DNA of 36,017 nucleotides from Parachlorella kessleri. Its lineage: Eukaryota; Chlorophyta; Trebouxiophyceae; Chlorellales; Chlorellaceae. The notes under the pieces are model-generated. The model ran no database searches. It was not told the origin of the DNA and saw nothing but the letters and a program-made list of their open reading frames with translations. The DNA lies in assembly GCA_001598975.1 (NCBI GenBank), contig BBXU01000010.1, forward strand, positions 1 to 36,017. Reading direction: 5' to 3'. The translations under genes were made by a program, and so were the position numbers. Of this stretch, positions 28,855 to 36,017 are shown one piece after another; position 1 is the stretch's first letter, and every line of letters begins with the position of its first letter.

Positions 28855-31540
28855 CTACTTACTCTTCACTGCATGGTGCTGACTGCTGCTGCCGCTGCTT
28901 GCATACACTGAGTGATACCCAGCTCGTGACTTGCCGCCTTTGCTTGCTGCCCTGGCTGCCTCCTTCTCCTTCAATTTTCTCCGAATCTCCTTCTTTCGCG
29001 CCAGGATCTCCAGGTACAACCGGTCCCGATACTCACTTATTGAGTACTGCAACAACAGCAGCATGCCACAGTAAAAGCAGTCACCATGCGCAGGAGGCTC
29101 CAAGAAAGCAGAAGTGCAAAATATGTCAAAGCAGCCATCATCACAGGTCAGCTCACGCATCCACCCAAGCTAGGGGAGTGCCAAGGCCCCACCTTGGTGT
29201 TGTCGTCTATTGGGATGGTGATGATATTAGGCGCGCTGGGCTCGTCTGCAGCATTGTGGAATTGGGCGCAGAACGGGTGCCGCAGCGCCTCGTCCGCACT
29301 GCAGGCACACAGGTGAGGGACCCTTGTGAGTTGAAGGCTCTGGGTGGCCCTTGCACCTAGTTTCTAGCCCTGACAGGCTGCAGACTGGCTGCATTGCCTT
29401 CTGAACAGAGTCTGGTCGGCAAGCACAACCCTAGGACAACCTAACTGCGCAGCAGGGGTGTCACAGCAGTGCCTCCCCGGAGATTGGCCCAAGCTCCTCC
29501 CTTGCCTGGATAAGCACTGGGAGATTTATGGTTAAATTCCTCAGTTGCAAGATGGACGTCTGAACAGATATACTTGCCTTATCCGCTTGTCAGGATTGAA
29601 CTGCAGCAGCTTCTCCATCAGGTCCAGTGCCTCGGGTGAGGCTGTTGGGAACATGGTACACATGCGAGGCGTTTCCGGCGCTCGTAAAGAGTCCAGCATG
29701 GTGGCTGCACACACAGTTGGCAGCGTGCGCACATTGCTTTGAAAGGTCCGGGGCTGCTTGCTGATGCAGCTTGCTCCACATTGGGACGAGGGGCAAGCCC
29801 CAGCCATGCAGCCACCACGAGTTCAGTAAATACCACTGACGGCACAACTCACCTGCAAAAGGCGACTGCATTGATTCTATGTCATCTGGCGATGGCCTGC
29901 CGGTGACTTCAAGGATGCGGTCAAGCTGGTTCATGGTAGATGTCCCCGGGAAAATGGGCTTCCCCGTAAGCAGCTCCCCCAGAATGCAGCCTGTTGGCAA
30001 GCAGTGCAGCCACATTGAGCGGAGGTATGCATCTGCAACTGCGCTCTCCTCAGGCGACTTGGTCCAGGCCTGCTTTTAGGCATGCAAGAAGTGATCCCAG
30101 GCAGACGCAGGATTCAGACAATCCAGCGTCAGCCCCTACCGGGACTTCATGCTGGCATACTGCAGTGGTAAAAGCAGTGGAAGTGCAATCTTCTATTTCA
30201 TAACACAGGCTAGCCTTTTGTGTTATACACAGCTGCGTTTTCACTTACCGCAGGCCCACATGTCAACGCCAAATGTGTAGCGCGTGGAGCTTAGCAGGAT
30301 CTCTGGCGCCCGATACCACCGCGTGGCCACATAATCCGTCAACACTGGGTTGCCCTCCTCTGAGTGCAGCTGCGCCACTGATCGTGCCAGCCCAAAGTCT
30401 GCTAGCTTGAGTTGGCACTCGCTATTTAGAAGCACATTGCTGGGCTGCAGCAGCAGGGCAACAAGTTGTGACAATCGTTGTCTATAGGAGATGGACGAGC
30501 AATGGTGCTCAGCAGGTGTATTCTTTGTCTACATGTGGTAGTGCTCAAACCACCGCCCTCACAAGGCTGTGGGGCTGCCTTTTGGTGACACACGCCTAAA
30601 ATGATAAGGCCGTCTGTGAGCGGGAAGGCCTCGAGTTCAGCACCCCACCTTGATGTCTCGATGCAGCAGCTGCGCTGTGTGCATGTATTTAAGCGCCCGG
30701 AACAGCTGGTACATGATGTACTGCTTGTGTATGTCCTCCAGGATGTTGGCCCGGATCACCGCATGCAGGTCTGTCTCCATATAATCAAACACTAGGTATA
30801 TGTCCCGGTCATTCTCAGCTTTGAGCACATTGAGCAGCCTGCAAAGAGCAACCGAAGGTGAGCACGGTGCTTTTCAACCCCCAGAGTGTAGCACAATGCC
30901 TCAAGCAGTGCACGCTTGTACTGTATTGCGCGGCTTGCAATGCGTACAGCAACTACAATGCCCTGCAGGTTCCTCACTTGCGCTTCAAAAGAAGCGCACC
31001 TGATGATGTTTTCATGGCTGTTGAGCTCTTGTAAGAACATAATCTCCCGAAAAGTCCTCTGCAGGCAGCGAAGCAGGGTCGCACAACCTTACCAGCTCTA
31101 CCAACCGAAGGAAATGGCTTGCTACACTGAGCTTGCAAGACAAGCAGCGAAAATCGTCCCCGGCAGACTGACCTGAGCATCTGTGGCATTTTGAAAAGCG
31201 TCAAATATCTTTTTCAAGGCCACTGTCTCCTTGGTCTTTTTGTCGACAGCCCTCCACACAATGCCATAGGCCTGCACTCCAGGGGTTACGCAGCTCAGAA
31301 CACGGCTTGCGCTGGGTGTTGTGTGTAGCTAAGCCACCCACGGGATCATGACTTACTCCTTTGCCAAGCTTCTGTTGTATCTCATACTTCTTCAGCACGT
31401 GCCTGCACAACAGTACCTTGGGCGGTTCCTCACGGCCATCACCAGCGATTTGTAATGTTGTTGCAGGCTGAGCATATCCAACTATTTGGCTCGCCGGGAG
31501 CCTGAGCCTGAGGCCCGCACCTGTCAATTTCCTCGGTCAT
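28855..31540 (-). CDS. MAPK15: ERK7/MAPK15-type MAP kinase with TDY activation motif
   Basis: ERK7/MAPK15 kinases autophosphorylate their activation loop and act at basal bodies and cilia. Ten exons (31540-31521, 31402-31357, 31271-31173, 31058-31000, 30838-30649, 30444-30249, 29990-29853, 29704-29578, 29298-29193, 29046-28855) give 390 residues in phase. Kinase landmarks: GKGAYGIVW loop, VALKK (Lys42), Glu60, HRDIK (Asp136), DFGLA (Asp154), and [13 protein letters not shown] (Thr174, Tyr176). ERK7-specific stretches are [20 protein letters not shown] and [20 protein letters not shown], followed by [20 protein letters not shown]. The activation motif is TDY, whereas animal ERK7 has TEY. The tail after the kinase core is short (~75 residues) and Lys/Arg- then Ser-rich, unlike the long tail of animal forms. 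The first coding exon is only 20 bases. The intron at 29577-29299 is GC-AG. Confidence 0.92.
29299..29577 (-). other. GC-AG intron in the MAPK gene
   Basis: On the minus strand the donor is ATAAG|GCAAGT and the acceptor TGCAG|TGCGG. Joining gives [14 protein letters not shown], the conserved MAPK subdomain XI, with correct phase. The donor matches the known strong GC-donor consensus AG|GCAAGT. Confidence 0.88.
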
Positions 31541-32005
31541 CCTGGTCCCACAAGTGCGCGGCGCCGCTTGGGACTAAGGAAGCAATGTTCTTCGATTTTT
31601 TTACCTGAGCTCCAACGTCAAGAGCACTACCAGGTAGGGGGAACTCAAAATCGTTGACGTTATTGTTGGGTAGTATGAGTCAAATGAGACCGGGGGAGGG
31701 GGGGGGGGAGCAACAAGCAGGCGACTTCCCGCACGCAATTTGCGTAATACCTACTAGCGATACGTCTCGTGTTCCTTCTCTTGTACTGGACCTCGGTGCA
31801 GGCCTGGTGTCCTGGTATCCTGAATCGCTGCTGCTGAGGTGGCGCTTGCAAAATGCATGGTCATCCGGGTTGACCCGTTTACCAATACCTCTGGGGGCTG
31901 CGTGCCGCATTTCGAAATTGCTGAGTAGGAGAGAGAATCAACATACAAGTGTTGCCTGTGTCGAGGCTACAGGCTGTGGGCACGCTACGCAGTCAGGCCA
32001 TCAGC
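31541..32005. promoter_or_regulatory. Bidirectional promoter region (MAPK / acyl-CoA oxidase)
   Basis: The 465 bases between the two divergent start codons must hold both leaders and probably both promoters. Two copies of TTGACGTT lie in inverted orientation, at 31614-31621 (minus) and 31654-31661 (plus). A G-rich run (G5-A-G11) occupies 31692-31708. No convincing TATA box is seen. Confidence 0.55.
31614..31661. promoter_or_regulatory. Inverted pair of TTGACGTT sites
   Basis: AACGTCAA at 31614-31621 and TTGACGTT at 31654-31661 are exact reverse complements separated by 32 bases. The TGACG core is the type bound by many bZIP proteins. They lie closer to the MAPK start (31540) than to the oxidase start (32006). 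Function is inferred only from motif and position. Confidence 0.4.
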
Positions 32006-35000
32006 ATGTCCAGCTACGTTGACGACAGGACCAAGGCCCTGGTGGAGCAGCCCTCCAGGGTGGTGCTACAGGGAGCCAGGGATCCACGAGATGATGCAGC
32101 GGCTGAGCGCCAGAAGGCAACCTTTGACCCCCAGGAGCTGGCTGCCTACATGAACGACGGCCTGGACAAGCTCCAGCGCAAGTGAGGCTTGCGCTTATGG
32201 TTTCCATTGTGCTGCTCTTAGACGTTGCGGTTGTTGGCTTCCTGCTCTTTGGGCAGAAGGCGGCATGCCGGATGTGAGTTATGGTTGGGCTGTATGTGGA
32301 TCTTGCTTTTAAATGTCTGACCAGTAGTAGCGACCGGCCTGCAGGGAGCGCTTGGCCAAGCTCTTGGAGCAACAGACATGGGGTGACAAGACAAACCGTT
32401 ACTTCCTGACGCGCAACGAAGAGTACACCGACAGTCTCAAGGCAGCTGTGGGCATCTGGTGAGCCGTTGGAATGGGACCTGGGTTGAGTATCCGTGGCAC
32501 TTGTGTTCACTGAGGACTGCAGCGTGCTGAGGTAGGGATCAAACGTAACACAAGTGACAAGCTACAAGTTTGGAGAGAGAGAAAGGGTGAAAACCAAGTG
32601 GGTGAATTGCAGGAATCAAATGCGCAAGGACAAGCTGAGCGTGGATGAGGGTATTGACATGCGTGGCCAGCTCTTTATGCCAGGCGGGCTGGAGCTGCAC
32701 ATAGGGGTAGGTACTCACCATCCAAAGCCGATTAGGCAACGGGGGGGGGCGGGGGGGGGGGGGGTCCTGGCTCGCGGGGGGCCAAGTCTCGACAAATGCA
32801 CTGGCGCTGGGAAAGTTGCACTTTAGTGGGATGCTGGCAGCAGCCAGCATAGGCTTTGACCAGGCATGCATGGTGGGCTGGAGGATAGGTTTATTGGAAA
32901 CTTGCCAGGAGTAGGCTGTGCTGAACATGGGTAAGCTTTGCGGTTTTTCTGACAAGAGAGTGGAAGAGATGGAATCAGAGGCCACTTGTTCTTGGGACCA
33001 AGCTTTGCAGTATGTCAAAGCATTTGGGTGGTGGTGTGTGTGCAGATGTTCATCCCCACAATCATGTCCCAGGGCACGGATGAGCAGCAGGCCAAGTGGA
33101 TCCCCATGTGCAACAGGCTCCAGGTGGGGATGGACAGTTCATGTCAGTCTATCTCATTAAGACCAGCAGTTGAAGAACAGCTTTTCCTGAGAGACTTTCT
33201 ATATGGGTCTTTGTACTGCTGCTCATATATAGCCGCAGCCCTTAGAGAGGTTCACCAAGCTACTGTCCTTAGGGGTGGCCAAAGCGTGTGCCAGCCTCAA
33301 CCGTTTGCGCTCCTGCTTCTGGTACTGCTGCAGATCATCGGCACCTATGCCCAGACGGAGCTGGGCCACGGCACCTTTGTGCGTGGGCTGGAGACTGTGG
33401 CTGTGTTTGACGAGCAGTCCAAGCAGTTTGTGATCCACAGCCCCACGCTGACGGCCACCAAGTGGTGGCCCGGCGGGCTGGGCAAGACGGCCACCCACGT
33501 CATCTGCATGGCACGCCTCTTCCTCAAGAACAAGGTGCGCTGGGGTGGGAACTAGCTAGCTGGGATGCGTCTCTTGGTGACGCCGCAGGCATGGCTGCCT
33601 GTGCGTCCAAATTGAGTGCATGAAAAGGCAGCAGGGTCCAGCCTAGAGCTTGCATCGCAGGACGCTCCAAGAAGCCCACTTTCTGACCTAGTCCACATGA
33701 GTGCACCCGTGCAGGACTACGGCCCGCATGCCTTCGTGGTCCAGATTCGCGACCTGGAGACGCACCTGCCATTGCCGGGGATCGAGGTTGGCGACATTGG
33801 CCCCAAGATGGGGTAAGCAAGCTGGCATGGCCATCAACTCGTTTCAAATCTCGTGCGGCCTTGCTGGGTGCATGCATGCGGAGGAGAAGCGGGATCTTGA
33901 GTGTGGTTGCCATTAGCCTTTGGGCCGGCTTGCGTGGGACCCTTGGTAGGCACTTGGCCTCACCTATCCACGACCGCAGGTGAGCTCGCACCTCACCTTT
34001 CCCCGCAGCAACAGGGCGGTTCATGGCTTGTCCCAGCATTCGCTAGCCACATACCACTTTAGCGTAAGGTCCACCATCTGTCCTCCCCAAGCCCTCTCAC
34101 CTGCTCTGCTTCCCTTGCTCTGGCGCTCCCTGTGCAGCTTCAACGGCGTGGACAACGGCTTCCTGCGCTTCACCTACGTGCGCGTGCCGCATGACGCCAT
34201 GCTGATGCGCTTTGCTAAGGTCAGCGAGGACGGCCAGTACACCCCACCCCCGCCCGACAACCAGAAGGCCTCGTATGCCACTATGGTGTATGTCAGGGCC
34301 ACAATCGTGCGCGATGCTGGAGACTTCCTAGGCAGGGCGGTCACGATTGCCACCAGGTGAGGGCGGAGGCCTGATATTGGGGCCTGCTTGGCATGCGGCG
34401 GCTGCGGTGCTGGGCGGACTTGTGCAGGTGCAGGTCTCCTGCTGGGGCGTGCTTTGCTGTTCTGTTGCCGATTACATGCAAGTGTAGGCTGGTGGCGGGC
34501 TGGTCCAGGAGGACATGGGCGGTTCATTGCTGCCCAGTGGCTTCATCTGCAGCTGGGCTTGGGGCTACAGTCTCGTTGGATTTCGGTCGAGGCCGGCGTG
34601 GTGGGCACCCCCGCTATTGGGCAGGTCACTACAAAGCCAAGGCAGCGCTCAGCTCCGCACGTCCCCTGGGTTTACCAGGTGTGCACTCTCTCTTGACCTC
34701 GTCGTACCGACATGCTGCTACAGGTATACGGCTGTGCGGCGCCAGACCGCCTCTCGTGCCGGCCAGCCCGAGCTGCAGGTGCTGGACTACGACAACGTGC
34801 AGCAGACGCTGCTCCCCATGATCGCGCGCTCCTACGCCCTGCAGTTCATGGTGAGCTGGGCTGGCAGGGCGGCGGCAAGCCCCACCTATGTTGGGGGTGG
34901 TGTTCAAGAGGGTGTGTGTGTGTGGGGGTGGGGGGGGGGGGGGTCCTTCCTTAGAATGTTGTACCGATTGGGGATGCTGATGTTGGCGAGGGGCCATGTT

Positions 35001-35919
35001 GCTATTCACAAGGCGATGACTTTGAGCTGGGTGTCCCTGGCCTGCGCCTGTGCAGGGCAAGAGCATGATGAAGATGTACAACGATTTCGAGGCCAGCCGC
35101 AACAAGGGCGACTTTGCGAGTGAGCCCACCGGATTTTTTGGAGCTTCCCAAGTGCTTGAGCCCTCCAGCAATCTTTCCTGGGGAAGCCATTCCGACCAAC
35201 CCTGTTGCATGCAAGCCCCTGTTGCCTTCATCTCACATCTGTTGGGTTGCCTATGCATCCCATCAGATGCCAAGGACATCAGGCAGGCCCTCCCCCCTGC
35301 CAACCCGCCTGCTTTTCACCCGTTCTTACAGTTTTGCCGGAGCTGCACGCCCTGTCCTCGGGCCTCAAGTCGCTCTGTACCGACATCGCCTCGTGGGGCG
35401 TGGAGACCTGCCGGCGCACCTGCGGCGGCCACGGCTTCCTGCTTTCCTCCGGCCTGCCCACCCTCTTCATATCCTACGTGCAGAATGTGACGTGGGAGGG
35501 CGAGAACAACGGTGAGTTGCCCATGGTGGCGGCAGTTGGGTGATGCAGGGGCCTCTGCGGGCTATGTTGGTGTGGTGTGCAAGACATGGAAGTGGCCTCG
35601 TGTGGGTCTTGCTAAGAGCAGTGTTCTTGCAGCAGCACAGCCAGCCTGGCTATCCCTGTGCTGTCACATGTGGCATATGTTCTCTCAGATGCTCGGCAGT
35701 TCCCCAGGTGACCTCCTCCCAGCTGTCCCCCCCTTCTGCAGTGATGTACCTCCAGGCGGCTCGCTACCTGGTCAAGGCGCTGATGGCCGCTGAGTCAGGC
35801 CGTGAGCTGGGCGGCAGCGTGGCCTACCTGGCAGAGGCTCGCCAGCTGGCGGGCGCAAAGTGCATGGTGGGCTCCAGCGAGGACTGGCGCAGCCCGGCAC
35901 ACCAGCTGGCGGCGCTCAA
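32006..35919 (+). CDS. ACX: Peroxisomal acyl-CoA oxidase (partial, 3' end off the window)
   Basis: Catalyses the first step of peroxisomal beta-oxidation: FAD-dependent conversion of acyl-CoA to trans-2-enoyl-CoA, passing electrons to O2 and forming H2O2. Eleven exons are visible: 32006-32181, 32345-32458, 32613-32706, 33046-33123, 33334-33534, 33715-33812, 34138-34356, 34724-34850, 35056-35119, 35332-35511 and 35742-35919. They encode 509 residues plus part of a codon, in phase. Hallmarks in order: the substrate/FAD region [19 protein letters not shown] and [15 protein letters not shown], then [37 protein letters not shown] and [19 protein letters not shown]. The Glu of WEGEN aligns with the region of the catalytic base. 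A C-terminal PTS1 would lie beyond the window; the N-terminus shows no clear PTS2. Members of this family are usually ~650-690 residues, so about a quarter is missing. Confidence 0.95.
32741..32764 (+). repeat. G9-C-G14 homopolymer tract
   Basis: A near-pure guanine run in intron 3 of the acyl-CoA oxidase gene. It could form a G-quadruplex, and its exact length may also be affected by sequencing error. Confidence 0.8.
34912..34943 (+). repeat. (GT)n plus G5-T-G13 tract
   Basis: A short GT dinucleotide run passes into guanine homopolymers within the intron at 34851-35055 of the acyl-CoA oxidase gene. A similar GT/G mixture ends the window (about 35983-36017). Confidence 0.8.
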
Positions 35920-36017
35920 GTGAGTACCGCCGCAGGGCTTGGGTGTTACCTGCCTAGCTGGGGCGTGGGTGGTGATGGCGGAGTGTGTGTGTGTGGTGGG
36001 GGTGGGGGGGAGGGGGG

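Noticed and set aside
31949..32005. Upstream extension of the acyl-CoA oxidase frame (RLQAVGTLR) as a PTS2 signal
   Set aside because: It begins with GTG rather than ATG, and RLx5 is followed by LR rather than H/Q plus L/A, so it does not fit the PTS2 consensus. The ATG at 32006 is preferred.

Overview
This window looks like nuclear DNA from a green alga, probably a core chlorophyte of the Chlorophyceae type. The basis is GC-rich, intron-dense genes with short exons, introns of roughly 100-500 bases, acceptors that are mostly TGCAG, and TGTAA motifs downstream of several stop codons (the usual chlorophyte poly(A) signal). Gln/Ala/Ser/Gly-rich inserts are common, and plastid starch metabolism sits beside peroxisomal and cilium-type genes. 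TAA, TAG and TGA all end reconstructed genes, so the code is standard. No bacterial operon, CRISPR array, rRNA, tRNA or intact transposon is visible.

Layout, left to right. (1) Minus strand, 1-1620: five exons of an ISA1-type isoamylase, cut by the left edge and with its 5' exons unresolved. (2) Plus, 4173-8989: a bZIP transcription factor with a YAP/Pap1-like basic region and a long unrecognised helical C-terminus. (3) Minus, 10148-11021: a 118-residue protein resembling the COMPASS subunit Shg1/BOD1. (4) Plus, 11218-18277: a DCAF8-type WD40 protein, divergent from (3) with 196 bases between start codons. (5) Plus, 19158-23756: an RRM/RS/RGG RNA-binding protein with two UHM-ligand-like motifs. 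(6) Plus, 24703-27262: a divergent PPP-family Ser/Thr phosphatase. (7) Plus, 28083-28622: tubulin cofactor A. (8) Minus, 28855-31540: an ERK7/MAPK15-type MAP kinase with a TDY activation motif, convergent with TBCA. (9) Plus, 32006 to beyond the right edge: a peroxisomal acyl-CoA oxidase, divergent from (8) across 465 bases.

Exon joins were built by hand from GT-AG (twice GC-AG) signals, phase continuity and family conservation. For genes 3 to 8 every join keeps phase from ATG to stop. The genes do not form one pathway. They are housekeeping and regulatory genes: starch crystallisation, fatty-acid beta-oxidation, tubulin folding, cilium-type MAPK signalling, chromatin/ubiquitin factors and RNA processing. 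Two head-to-head pairs probably share promoters. I found no strong candidate for a new multi-gene system. The most interesting signals are unusual architectures inside individual genes: a ~470-residue insert in a WD40 propeller, a 14-base microexon, GC-AG introns, twin ULM-like motifs on an RRM protein, and an ERK7 with TDY.
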